This document shows, piece after piece, positions 17,763 through 28,159 of a stretch of 64,000 bases of DNA (the stretch's first letter is position 1; every line of letters starts with the position of its first letter). Made by a program: the position numbers and the translations under genes. Origin of the DNA: Deltaproteobacteria bacterium (lineage in GTDB: Bacteria; Myxococcota_A; Polyangia; Polyangiales; Ga0077539); the NCBI GenBank assembly GCA_030694465.1, contig JAUXYJ010000023.1, positions 186,001 to 250,000 of the forward strand, given 5' to 3'. The notes below the pieces were generated by a model. It worked only from the letters and a program-made list of their open reading frames with translations, did no database searches and was not told the origin of the DNA.

Positions 17763-19199
17763 ATGACCGCGAAAGATCTGTCCGTCCCCACCCCCACTGC
17801 CAGCCCATGGTTTTCTGCCGGACGTGTCGTCGGGCTCGCGCTGGGCTTGCACGCGCTGCTCGGCATCGCGCCCCTCGCGCTCGGCCTCGAGCCTTCTTCT
17901 GCGCCACTCTGGGTGGCCCTCGCGGTGGATCTCTCCCTCGCGCTCGCGTTGCTCGTGCAAGACCCACTGCGAGAGATCACCAAGCGTCTCGCTTTGGTCC
18001 GCGCGGCGTTTGGGCTGCTCTTTGCGCTGCTCATTGAGCTGCGCTCAGTGCGCGCCGGGGTCGTGATTTCACTGCTTTTTTTGCTGGGCTTTGTGACATT
18101 GCTCCTAGAGACCAAGCGCGAGACCGTGTTGCGCGTTGCGCGGGGCTCGGTCGCGCTCAGCCTCGTGCTTCAGCTCGCGGTCGTGCTCGCGCTGGCCCGC
18201 GGATTCGACGTGCTCAACCTGTTGCGCGAGTCGCCACACTTCGAGCCTTGGACAGCGACCGTGCGTGGCCAGACCCTGCGCTATCAGCTCCGAGTGCTCG
18301 ATGGCTGGCGAGCGCTCAAGAACACAGGCGCGCGCTCGCTCCTCGACGACGACCGTCACGTCGCTCACCTCGCCCACAACCACCATCTCCGCGTCCGTGG
18401 CCGAGCGCTCTCGTGGGAGCAAAGCGCGGACGTCGCACACGAACTCAACGAGGCAGTGCGCGAACGGCGAGAACAATTGCAGGGTTTTGTTCAGATCAAC
18501 CGAGGGACTCTCGTCTCGCATCCTCACTCGCCCTTCGTTGAATACGAGGCCTCCGTGGGCGACAACGACCCACGACGCGAGCGCAGGATTCTCACCGTCG
18601 TGCGCAACGGCGAGGGCGAGCTTCTGACCCTCGAGACCTCTCGACCGGCCCTGAGCCCCTCGACGCTGTACCCACAATCACTTGCGATGTTGCAGGGAAT
18701 CTCGTTTTCGCCCGCGCTCCCGGTCGTGCAGAGCGAGCGCTCTCGGCGAGACTATCTCGCGGTCCCGCCAAGCGGCCTGCACGGACGCCGAGGTCCCTAC
18801 ACGCTCTCTGCCCCCGAGGGCTGGTTCGCCGCACGAGACTCACGCATTGGCGAGGGAATCGACCAGCGATTGCTCGTCCCGTTTGAAGACGTCGGCGTGA
18901 CCGTAGTGGTCTTTAGGGTCACCCCCGCGATCGACATTTTGGGCACGTTGCGGCAACGGATCTCACGCATCGCGCCCCACTCCGAGAGCACCGTGCGCGT
19001 GCTCGCCCTGCCCGAACACCCCATCGGTGCGATGGCGCGTTATACCTACCAAACCGAAGGTGTCGCGCGCGAGGGGCTCGCCATGTTGGTCATCCATGAC
19101 AACCAAGGGATCTTCGTGATCGCCAGCACACCACGGGCGTCGAGCGAGCGATTTTACCCGCAGATCGAGCGCATGTTTCGCAGTATGTCCCGCGGTTAG
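17763..19199 (+). CDS. Membrane protein of unknown function
   Basis: The 478-residue protein has four or five predicted transmembrane helices in residues 15-145 (the first about 20-40), then a long soluble domain of about 330 residues. The soluble part ends in a repeated beta-strand region (ILTVV, LLVPF, VTVVVF, MLVIHDN) that resembles a protein-translocation or stress sensor domain but could not be matched. The ATG at 17763 directly precedes MTAKDLSVPTPT. It converges on the FAD oxidase, the two stops overlapping at 19196-19199. Confidence 0.7.
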   Translation: MTAKDLSVPTPTASPWFSAGRVVGLALGLHALLGIAPLALGLEPSSAPLWVALAVDLSLALALLVQDPLREITKRLALVRAAFGLLFALLIELRSVRAGVVISLLFLLGFVTLLLETKRETVLRVARGSVALSLVLQLAVVLALARGFDVLNLLRESPHFEPWTATVRGQTLRYQLRVLDGWRALKNTGARSLLDDDRHVAHLAHNHHLRVRGRALSWEQSADVAHELNEAVRERREQLQGFVQINRGTLVSHPHSPFVEYEASVGDNDPRRERRILTVVRNGEGELLTLETSRPALSPSTLYPQSLAMLQGISFSPALPVVQSERSRRDYLAVPPSGLHGRRGPYTLSAPEGWFAARDSRIGEGIDQRLLVPFEDVGVTVVVFRVTPAIDILGTLRQRISRIAPHSESTVRVLALPEHPIGAMARYTYQTEGVAREGLAMLVIHDNQGIFVIASTPRASSERFYPQIERMFRSMSRG

Positions 19200-20371
19200 A
19201 CTCTCGCGATGCGCGGCGCAAAGATCCCCGCGCTTCCCTCGCCCAAAAGGCACCGCATCACCGCGCGCGCGGCGGCGAACGCGAAGCCCAAGCCGTGCCC
19301 GGTAAATCCCACCGCGTAGCCAACCCGCGAGCGATCCGCGAGGACCCCTACCAGGGGCAATCCGTCAGCCGAAAAGCCCATCGCGCCGCTCCAACGGTGG
19401 CTCACTCGCGCGGCAGACCACTGAGGCCAGCTCTCGCGGACCCACTGCTCGATGCCCTGCTGCACACCGTCGGTGGCCTCGTCTCCGAGCCCGACCTCGT
19501 CGTGCGCAAACGCGCGTCGCCACCCGCCCGCGACCACACGATCGTGTCCCAGGGGCCTCGCATACTCAAACCCATCGTCGGTATAGAGCAGAGTCTGCAA
19601 GGGATTTTGCACGCCTTCGAGGCAGAGCGCCTGGCCTCGCATCGGTCGCACGTGCTGCCCCAGGGTGGGCTCGAGCGCGCGGGTATACGCGTTGGTGCAG
19701 AGCACCGCATACCTCGCGTCCACCCGCGCTCTGCCCGTGTGCACTCGGACCCCCTCGGAGTGCTGCTCAACCCTGCGGACCTCGTGATTCTCTAAGACAA
19801 AACCGCCCTGTGTTTTTACACGCTGAGCGAGCCCGTGCACCAGCTTGACCGGGTGCACACCGTGGTCTGCCGCGACCGAAATCGCGCCCTGATAGCGCAG
19901 CGACTGCAGACGCTCAGCGAGCGCTGTCCCCTCGCACCACGCGACGTCAAAGCCGTCTTCGCGCAAGAGCTCACACGAGCGCGAAAGCAGGGCCGTCTCG
20001 TCTTGGGTCCAGCCCGCGACGAGCGAGCCATACGGCCGCAAATCACAGTCAATTTGCTCGCGCATCGCGACCTCGTCGACGAGCTCTCGGAGGTTCGCTT
20101 GCGAGGTCACCCAGATCTCGCGAGCCATCGCTCGGCCAAAGGTCTCGATCAGGGTCGCGTAGGGATCGGACAGGCCCGTCATCGCAAACCCCGCGTTGCG
20201 TCCCGTCGCGCCCGAGGCAAGGTCTCGGGCTTCGATGACCGCGGGCTTGAGACCTCGCGCGAGACATTGCCTCGCGACCGCGAGCCCGGCCACGCCGCCG
20301 CCCACGACCGCGACGTCGGCATTCACAACGCCATTGTCCTGCGAAAAATCACGCCAAATAGAGAGTGTCAC
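19196..20371 (-). CDS. FAD-dependent amino-acid oxidase family protein (DAO type)
   Basis: The 391-residue protein shows the FAD Rossmann signature DVAVVGGGVAGLAVARQ near residues 18-34 and a C-terminal FAD-contact stretch GYAVGFTGHGLGFAF. Between them lies a DAO-type substrate domain with conserved YARPLG and HRWSGAMGFSADGLPLVG. The family oxidises amino acids or amines (D-amino acids, glycine, sarcosine, gamma-glutamylputrescine) using FAD. The start is read as GTG at 20369-20371, since the upstream ten codons begin with TTG and look non-coding. The stop overlaps the stop of the convergent membrane gene. The substrate is not predictable. Confidence 0.85.
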   Translation of the reverse strand: MTLSIWRDFSQDNGVVNADVAVVGGGVAGLAVARQCLARGLKPAVIEARDLASGATGRNAGFAMTGLSDPYATLIETFGRAMAREIWVTSQANLRELVDEVAMREQIDCDLRPYGSLVAGWTQDETALLSRSCELLREDGFDVAWCEGTALAERLQSLRYQGAISVAADHGVHPVKLVHGLAQRVKTQGGFVLENHEVRRVEQHSEGVRVHTGRARVDARYAVLCTNAYTRALEPTLGQHVRPMRGQALCLEGVQNPLQTLLYTDDGFEYARPLGHDRVVAGGWRRAFAHDEVGLGDEATDGVQQGIEQWVRESWPQWSAARVSHRWSGAMGFSADGLPLVGVLADRSRVGYAVGFTGHGLGFAFAAARAVMRCLLGEGSAGIFAPRIARV

Positions 20372-20434
20372 CGACGCACCATACCCGATCCCTGAGCGCA
20401 ACGGGCGCTCGCGTCGTGGTAGTGCTCTCAGCCC

Positions 20435-20959
20435 ATGAGTATCAAGCGCCCGCCCTACATTGTCTCAACGCGAGACGTCCCCGAGATCGCCGGAAAGTAC
20501 TATCCCAACAGCCCCGAGGTCTTCGGCCATGGCCGCGCGATCGGTCAATTTGCAGGGCTCTTGCGTATCGGGCTGCACATCGAGCGGCTGAGCCCAGGCG
20601 AGCGAAGCTCGATGCCACACGCAGAGCAAGACCAAGAAGAGTTTGTCTATGTGCTCGAGGGCACGGTGAACGCGTGGATCCAGGGTGAGCTCTTTGCGAT
20701 GGTCGCCGGTGATTTGGCTGCGTTTCCGGCCGGGACCGGCATCGCACACGTGATGATCAACGACAGCGACGCCGACGCGCTCTTGCTGGTCGGTGGCGAG
20801 CGCAACAAGAGCGACAACAAGATTGTCTACCCGCTCAACCCCGAGCGGCGCAACGACCTGCCCTGGAGCCTCTGGTGGGCTGACGCGCCTGTGCATGCGC
20901 TGGGCCCCCACGACGGGACCGCGAGCCCTCGTGAGGGCAACACTCCCGCGAGTGAATGA
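20435..20959 (+). CDS. Cupin-domain protein
   Basis: The 174-residue product has a single cupin barrel at about residues 45-135. Motif 1 reads PHAEQDQEEFVYVLEGTV and motif 2 PAGTGIAHVMIN. The His and Glu ligands expected for a metal-binding cupin are present in motif 1 (His61, Glu67/68) and motif 2 carries His102. The family is diverse (dioxygenases, isomerases, sensors). It may act with the upstream divergent oxidase, but nothing shows it. Confidence 0.75.
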   Translation: MSIKRPPYIVSTRDVPEIAGKYYPNSPEVFGHGRAIGQFAGLLRIGLHIERLSPGERSSMPHAEQDQEEFVYVLEGTVNAWIQGELFAMVAGDLAAFPAGTGIAHVMINDSDADALLLVGGERNKSDNKIVYPLNPERRNDLPWSLWWADAPVHALGPHDGTASPREGNTPASE

Positions 20960-21208
20960 CATTTCACCTGCAAAAACACCAGACAGTCACGATATGTGCG
21001 CTGGCCTTGGGCCCCACCCACGTCCGCCTTTCGGTGCGAGCGCCCCAGAGAACGCCTCAAAACACTTGACCAAGGGGGCCATGTCAGTGTTTCTGGCCCC
21101 CATTTCCCCAGGGCGGTCGCGCTTAGGGATGTCTTTTCGCGACGCACCGCCGCTATGTCACCGCGGGCTCTGTGCCCTGTTTGACAACTCCCTTGTGAGG
21201 CAATCGTC
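20960..21208. other. Intergenic region before the membrane pyrophosphatase gene
   Basis: This 249-bp stretch holds a GGGGGCCA...TGGCCCCC hairpin (listed separately) and GAGG at 21197-21200, eight bases before the GTG of the pyrophosphatase gene. No other gene is visible. Confidence 0.5.
21074..21101 (+). terminator. Possible stem-loop terminator of the cupin gene
   Basis: GGGGGCCA and TGGCCCCC form an 8-bp stem around a 12-base loop. It is GC-rich but followed by only three T residues (CATTTCC), so intrinsic termination is uncertain. It might instead be a leader hairpin of the downstream pyrophosphatase. Confidence 0.35.
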
Positions 21209-23266
<2,058 letters not shown>

Positions 23267-23320
23267 GAGACGCTCTGGGGGGCTCTCTCAGGGGAGAGGG
23301 AGAGACTCCGCGTGCCCCAC

Positions 23321-23959
23321 TCAGGGGCACTGGCACTGGGCCAAGCGGCCCACCTGGGACTGACACTGGCGGCTCTCGCACAGGTCACTGAGGCAGCTGC
23401 AACCGGGCTGCAATCCACACCCTGCTGGGATCACGCGGCAGCGCTGTGTGGGCACACATCCGGGGCCCGCACAGCACTCTCGCACGCAGACCGTGTTGAC
23501 ACGGCAGAACTCTTCGCCGCACGGGATCCCAGGGAACCGAGCGCGGCATGTGCCCATCTCGCACGTCGCCTCGACGCTGCCGAGGTCTTGTGTGAGCAGG
23601 CCGTCCTCGGTGCGAATACCAAACGAAGGGCAGCCGCAGCCGGGATACATCGACCTGCAAATATCCTCGGATTCTGTGAATCGTGCGCGCTCAGATTGGC
23701 GGATCCCGAGGGCCTCCGTGTTGCCACAGCAGTCGGTCTGGTGCGCCACGACGACGCACTCGGCGTCGCTCCTGCATTCGCGCGCAAAGGTCGGAAACAC
23801 GTTGGCCCCGCCCGCGCCGCACTGTACCGCGCCGGCCTCACGCGACGCATCGACCCGCGGGGCATCTGTCACGACGCTGCCATCGACAACGCCCCCAACG
23901 GACTGGCCGCACCCACCCGTGACTGCGAGACCCAGCGTGAGGAGCAATACAGATTTCAT
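23321..23959 (-). CDS. Cys-rich lipoprotein
   Basis: The 212-residue product begins MKSVLLLTLGLAVTGGCGQS with a lipobox TGGC at residues 14-17. The body has about 20 cysteines in pairs (CGCPSFG, CCAGPGC, CGLQPGCSCL), with no named domain; extensive disulfides are likely. The ATG at 23957-23959 is used, because the next upstream codon (TTG) adds only one residue. The gene is convergent with hppA, ending 54 bp from its stop. Function unknown. Confidence 0.75.
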   Translation of the reverse strand: MKSVLLLTLGLAVTGGCGQSVGGVVDGSVVTDAPRVDASREAGAVQCGAGGANVFPTFARECRSDAECVVVAHQTDCCGNTEALGIRQSERARFTESEDICRSMYPGCGCPSFGIRTEDGLLTQDLGSVEATCEMGTCRARFPGIPCGEEFCRVNTVCVRECCAGPGCVPTQRCRVIPAGCGLQPGCSCLSDLCESRQCQSQVGRLAQCQCP

Positions 23960-24011
23960 CAAAGGTCATTGTCACGACGAAATCTGTACTGTCCAGCGAA
24001 ACGCCGCCTGC

Positions 24012-24887
24012 CTACGCCTTGGCGCCAAACGCGGTGACCACGAAGCCGCCGCTGCGCTCATCGCGCGAGACCTCTAGAAGGGCGCGCTTCTTTGCGTCTT
24101 GGAGCAGGTCTGAGAAGGTACGGTATCCGTGAAATCTCTCTGAAAACTCAGGTCGTTTGCGCTTGAGCGTCTCTTTGACCAGCGAGCCATGGAGCGCGCC
24201 ATCGCGGTCACGAAAGAGCGCCTCGACCACGTCGAGGACCATGTCTAAGCCCTCGCGTTGTCGGTCTTCGAGTGATTTTCCGGCGATGACCAGGTCTGCG
24301 GGACCTGTGGGCTTCGCAGGCTGCGTGGCCGGATCATTGGGCTTGGCGTCTGCGCGATTGGGCTGTGATTTAGCAGGCGAACCGGCCGCTGCCCGCCGAG
24401 CATTGGTGCGCTCGCGGACGAGGTCGTCGTAGTAAATAAACTCGTCACAGTTGTCGATCAGCAGGTGCCCAGAGCTGGACTTCACGCCCATGCCAATGAC
24501 CCGCTTGTCGTTCTCGCGCAGCTTGCTCACCAGGGGCGAGAAATCACTGTCACCCGAGATGATCACAAAGGTGTTTACGTGCTTCTTGGACCAGCACAAA
24601 TCCAGGGCGTCCACCACAAGTCGGATGTCCGCAGAGTTCTTGCCCGAGTAGCTCACGTGAGGGATCTCGACCATCTCAAACGCGGCCTCATGCATGCCAC
24701 GCTTGGCCTGCTTGTAGCGATCCCAGTCGGCGTACGCGCGCTTGTGAACGACCTTGCCCTTGTCCAGCAAACGCTGCAGACAGAGCCGAATGTCAAACTC
24801 TTCGTAGCGCGCCTCGCGAACACCAATTGCGACGTTCTCGTAGTCGCAAAAAATAGCCATATTCGCAGTCTCTGAGTGGTCCGTCAT
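24012..24887 (-). CDS. NYN-domain ribonuclease-like protein with OST-HTH/LOTUS domain
   Basis: The 291-residue protein has a NYN (PIN-like) domain at about 8-160, with the acidic residues expected for metal-dependent RNA cleavage in FCDYEN (Asp15), SADIRLVVDAL (Asp87, Asp93) and ISGDSDFSPL (Asp112, Asp114). After a Pro/Ala/Lys linker (170-205), a C-terminal winged-helix OST-HTH/LOTUS-like domain follows at about 210-285 (RDGALHGSLVKETLKRKRPEF). The N-terminal part is like the LabA/DUF88 family. The combination is known in bacterial proteins thought to process RNA. The target is unknown, and neighbouring genes give no hint. Confidence 0.85.
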   Translation of the reverse strand: MTDHSETANMAIFCDYENVAIGVREARYEEFDIRLCLQRLLDKGKVVHKRAYADWDRYKQAKRGMHEAAFEMVEIPHVSYSGKNSADIRLVVDALDLCWSKKHVNTFVIISGDSDFSPLVSKLRENDKRVIGMGVKSSSGHLLIDNCDEFIYYDDLVRERTNARRAAAGSPAKSQPNRADAKPNDPATQPAKPTGPADLVIAGKSLEDRQREGLDMVLDVVEALFRDRDGALHGSLVKETLKRKRPEFSERFHGYRTFSDLLQDAKKRALLEVSRDERSGGFVVTAFGAKA

Positions 24888-24993
24888 GTCGGCGCGACAC
24901 TAGCGCACGTCACCGTGTAGTCGCCACTTTGGAGAGCAAGTGATCCCCTGGATTGAGCCTCGGAGCTGGTTGCACGCACATCGAGGCGAGAGG

Positions 24994-25971
24994 TCAGTCT
25001 GTATCGCCAGAGGGTCTGCCACGGCGCGTCGGGCGCTGGGAGCCGGAGAGAGACTCTGGCGATTCGCTGAGAAATCCCTTGCGAATCTCAGCGGCGATCG
25101 CGCGCATGGCCTCGGACAACGCCGCGCGCTTGCGCCACACGAGCACGAGGGTTCGGTGGGCTCGTGGCGAAGCGATTGGGCGAATCGACAGCGCCGCGTG
25201 GCGTGTCTCGGTCGCGACCGCGAGCCCTGGCAAGAGGGTCACGCCCATGCCCGCAGCGACCATCTGCACCAACGTGGCGAGGCTCGTCGCGCGAAACTCT
25301 CCCTCATGCAGCCGCAAGCGTGCACAGACCTCAAGCGCTTGATCTCGAAAGCAGTGACCATCGTCTAAGAGCATCACGTCTGCGCCGCGAAGCTCGGCCG
25401 ACGTAACCGCTGATTTTTCGCAGCCCAAGGGATGCTTCGCCGCGCACGCAAGGACAAAAGGGTCTTCGCCCACCAGCTCCATCTCGACGTCTCCCAGCTC
25501 GGACTCGCGAGCCAAAAGTGCAGCGTCGAGCGTCCCTCGCTCAAGCGCCACCATGAGCTCTGCGGTCTTGTCTTCGCGCCAAAGAACCGTGAGCTTCTTG
25601 AACTTGCTGCGCAGCCTTGGGGCCATGGTGGGCAAGAGATAGGGCGCGATCGTCGGGATCACGCCGATGCGCACGGAGCCACTGAGCGGGTCACTCGCAC
25701 GTCGGCTCTCACTGAGCAGATCATCCGCCGCGACGAGCAGTCTTCGTGCACGATCGATCACGTCTGCGCCCGCTCGCGTGACCAAGACCTTGCGCCCGCC
25801 ACGCTCGAACAGCTGCACACCCAGCGAGGCCTCAAGCTGCGCGAGCTGTGCGCTAAGTGATGGCTGAGAGACGTGGCAGCGCTCGGCAGCGCGACGAAAT
25901 GACAAGAGCTCTGCGACGGCGACGGCGTACTGCAATTGCCGCAGCGAGTAGGGGTGTGGGGCGAAGTCCAT
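24994..25971 (-). CDS. oxyR: OxyR-type LysR regulator
   Basis: The 325-residue protein has an N-terminal LysR helix-turn-helix (about 9-66; RRAAERCHVSQPSLSAQLAQLE) and a LysR effector domain. The redox pair of OxyR is present: DDGHCFRDQALEVC, with Cys207 and Cys216 corresponding to E. coli Cys199 and Cys208. Peroxide forms a disulfide between them and switches on target genes. The start is the ATG at 25969-25971. It is divergent from ahpC-ahpD, and the perfect palindrome GATAGT-N5-ACTATC just upstream is the likely autoregulatory operator. Confidence 0.93.
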   Translation of the reverse strand: MDFAPHPYSLRQLQYAVAVAELLSFRRAAERCHVSQPSLSAQLAQLEASLGVQLFERGGRKVLVTRAGADVIDRARRLLVAADDLLSESRRASDPLSGSVRIGVIPTIAPYLLPTMAPRLRSKFKKLTVLWREDKTAELMVALERGTLDAALLARESELGDVEMELVGEDPFVLACAAKHPLGCEKSAVTSAELRGADVMLLDDGHCFRDQALEVCARLRLHEGEFRATSLATLVQMVAAGMGVTLLPGLAVATETRHAALSIRPIASPRAHRTLVLVWRKRAALSEAMRAIAAEIRKGFLSESPESLSGSQRPTRRGRPSGDTD

Positions 25972-25973
25972 TC

Positions 25974-25990
25974 GATAGTCTGTAACTATC
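25974..25990. promoter_or_regulatory. OxyR operator half-site
   Basis: GATAGTCTGTAACTATC is a perfect 6+6 inverted repeat with a 5-bp spacer. It matches the ATAG-N7-CTAT half of the OxyR consensus. A weak second half (ATCCCAACGATGT) follows at the expected distance. It lies 3 bp upstream of the oxyR start, so bound OxyR would cover the translation start of its own gene. Confidence 0.6.
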
Positions 25991-26117
25991 ACAGTGATCC
26001 CAACGATGTCTTGGCTCGATCACTGAGAGGCTCCTACACCTCTCTCGACCGCAGAGAGACACAAGCCCCAGAGAGCGCTCTGTGGGCAGCGCTCTCGCAG
26101 ACGAAAGGCATCGCACA

Positions 26118-26660
26118 ATGTTGACTGTAGGCGACAAAGTTCCGGCATTTTCACTTCAATCCGTGGTGAGCATTGAGCCGGGTAAAGAGTTTCAAGAGAT
26201 CCACGACGGGAGCTACGAAGGGCAGTGGAAGGTGCTCTTCTTTTGGCCCATGGACTTCACTTTTATCTGCCCGACCGAGATCGCTGCGTTTGGACAACGG
26301 GCACGTGACTTTGCAGACCGCGAAGCGCAGCTCTTGGGTGTCAGCACTGACACGCACTTTGTGCATCTCGCGTGGCGCAAAGATCATCCCGACCTGCGCG
26401 CGCTGCCGTTTCCGATGCTCGCGGACACCAAGCGTGAGCTCGCAGCGCAGCTCGGAATCCTTCATAAAACAGACGGTGTCGCGCTCCGAGCGACCTTCTT
26501 GATCGACCCCGAAGGCGTCATCCGGCACGTCACGGTCAACGACCTCTCGGTGGGCCGAAACGTCGACGAGACCCTGCGCGTACTCGACGCACTGCAGACC
26601 GATGAGCTCTGCCCGTGCAACTGGAAGAAGGGCGAAGCCACACTCACGGTGGCTCTGTGA
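26118..26660 (+). CDS. ahpC: Alkyl hydroperoxide reductase subunit C (peroxiredoxin)
   Basis: The 180-residue protein is a 2-Cys peroxiredoxin with the peroxidatic Cys51 in FTFICPTE and resolving cysteines in ELCPCNW (Cys165, Cys167), the arrangement of the mycobacterial AhpC that is reduced by AhpD. It removes hydrogen peroxide, alkyl peroxides and peroxynitrite. The ATG at 26118 is preceded by AAAGG nine bases upstream. Its stop overlaps the GTG start of ahpD (GTGA). Confidence 0.95.
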   Translation: MLTVGDKVPAFSLQSVVSIEPGKEFQEIHDGSYEGQWKVLFFWPMDFTFICPTEIAAFGQRARDFADREAQLLGVSTDTHFVHLAWRKDHPDLRALPFPMLADTKRELAAQLGILHKTDGVALRATFLIDPEGVIRHVTVNDLSVGRNVDETLRVLDALQTDELCPCNWKKGEATLTVAL

Positions 26661-27193
26661 TCGCCGTCGACGCTCTGCGCGAGACGTTCACGGAGCCCGC
26701 GCGGGACATCAAGCTCAACCTGCAATCGGTCCTGCAAAACAACACGCTCAACGCCTCGCAGCGTTGGGGTGTCGCGGTGGCGTCGGCCATCGCCTCGCGC
26801 AACGTCGAGCTGGTCACCGCGCTCATCGCGGACGCGCGCGCCGAGGTCCCCGAGGCCGTGATCGACGACGCAAAGGCCGCCGCCGTCCTGATGGGCATGA
26901 ACAACGTGTACTACCGCTTTCGGCACATGATCCATAAGCCGTCGTACAGCGAGAAGCCTCCGCGATTGCGAATGAACAGGCTCGCCAAACCCAGCACCAA
27001 TCGCACGGATTTTGAGCTCTATTGTCTGGCCGTGAGCGCGATCCACGCGTGTGAGATGTGTGTGGGCGCGCACGAAAAAGTTGTACTCGAGGGCGGGCTC
27101 ACCGAAGAGCAAGTCCACGACGCGGTACGCATCGCGGCCACCGTGCACGCGGCGGTGTATGCCCTCGAGATCCGCGCATACTCGGCTGCATAG
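26657..27193 (+). CDS. ahpD: Alkylhydroperoxidase AhpD
   Basis: The 178-residue protein is read from GTG at 26657, overlapping the ahpC stop. It carries the CxxC redox centre HACEMCVGAH (Cys132, Cys135, His139) and the supporting Glu120, matching the proton-relay residues of mycobacterial AhpD. It passes electrons, usually from a lipoamide-dependent system, to AhpC. An upstream in-frame ATG inside ahpC is unlikely. It is part of the oxyR-divergent ahpC-ahpD operon. Confidence 0.93.
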   Translation: MIAVDALRETFTEPARDIKLNLQSVLQNNTLNASQRWGVAVASAIASRNVELVTALIADARAEVPEAVIDDAKAAAVLMGMNNVYYRFRHMIHKPSYSEKPPRLRMNRLAKPSTNRTDFELYCLAVSAIHACEMCVGAHEKVVLEGGLTEEQVHDAVRIAATVHAAVYALEIRAYSAA

Positions 27194-27199
27194 CGCGCT

Positions 27200-27218
27200 A
27201 GACTTACGATGTAAGTCT
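27200..27218. promoter_or_regulatory. Perfect 8-bp inverted repeat, possible operator
   Basis: AGACTTAC-GAT-GTAAGTCT is a perfect 8+8 palindrome with a 3-bp centre, seven bases after the ahpD stop and 27 bases before the next start. There is no following T tract, so an operator is more likely than an intrinsic terminator. Confidence 0.4.
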
Positions 27219-27244
27219 GAGGCCAGTGTGCGATCCTCTCGCGC

Positions 27245-27994
27245 ATGAGCATCCTGAATCATCGCGCGATCAGCGAACGCTATTTTTTTCCGCGTAGAGA
27301 CCGCCCCGCAGAGATTCGCTGGGTCGACGTCGCGGGCGCCAAGCTCGCATGTGCTGATTTTTCGCTCACAGATCGCCCACTGCTTGTCCACTTTCATGGC
27401 AACGGCGAGACCGTCGCGGACTATGTACCCGACTTTGCGAGCGCCCTGGCCGACCGCGGCGTCGGTGTGTTCTTCGCAGAGTACCGAGGCTACGGAGCCT
27501 CGACCGGCACGCCCTCGCTGGGCGCGATGCTCGACGACGTACGCGCTGTCGTAGAAGCCACCCACACAGACCCAAGCAAGCTTGTGGTCTATGGCCGCTC
27601 GGTGGGCTCGATCTTCGCGATCGAAGCCGCGCGCCAGTTCTCGACCCTCGGAGGTCTGATCCTCGAGAGCGGGATCGCCGACGTGTACGAGCGGCTCGCG
27701 CTGCGGATGTCCGCGCAAGATCTTGGGGTGACCGACGCTGAGTTTCGCAGTGAAATCGCAGCTCGAATCGATCATCAGCGTGTACTGTCCAGCTACGCTG
27801 GGCCCACCCTGGTGTTGCACACCCGCGGCGACCACATGGTCGACGTGAGCCACGCGCAGCGCAACGCGAAGTGGGCACAACACAGCACGCTCACGCTCTT
27901 TGAGCAGGGCGACCACAACAGCATCTTGGCCTACAACCAGCGCGAGATCGTCGACGCCATCGTGCAACACGTCTGTCACTGCGCGACCGCGTGA
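27245..27994 (+). CDS. Alpha/beta hydrolase
   Basis: The 249-residue protein has the order expected of the fold: oxyanion HFHGNGET (about 50-57), EYRGYGAS, nucleophile elbow GRSVGS (Ser118), Asp in HTRGDHMVD and His in GDHNSI. This is the bem46/ABHD13-like group of hydrolases. The ATG is at 27245. It has no signal peptide and is followed by the TonB-system genes. Substrate unknown. Confidence 0.85.
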   Translation: MSILNHRAISERYFFPRRDRPAEIRWVDVAGAKLACADFSLTDRPLLVHFHGNGETVADYVPDFASALADRGVGVFFAEYRGYGASTGTPSLGAMLDDVRAVVEATHTDPSKLVVYGRSVGSIFAIEAARQFSTLGGLILESGIADVYERLALRMSAQDLGVTDAEFRSEIAARIDHQRVLSSYAGPTLVLHTRGDHMVDVSHAQRNAKWAQHSTLTLFEQGDHNSILAYNQREIVDAIVQHVCHCATA

Positions 27995-28159
27995 GTGTCA
28001 CCTGCGTGTTGCTTCGCCACGTGCGTGTTGCAGTACACCGCAGCCGTCGCCGCGATGTCACACAGGGCGCACCGTGGTGACAAACACGTTGGGTATTGCT
28101 CTCCGGTGGCCCGCGGACTCGATGGACGAGTCGCCGCGCGAGCCCGACGGAGTAGAGCG

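Noticed and set aside
23283..23298. CTCTC...GAGAG hairpin between the pyrophosphatase and Cys-rich lipoprotein genes
   Set aside because: Only five base pairs and no T tract, so it is too weak to list as a terminator.
28056..28082. TGTCAC...GTGACA inverted repeat upstream of exbB as a possible Fur or Zur box
   Set aside because: Only six bases per arm with a long spacer, and it does not resemble either consensus.
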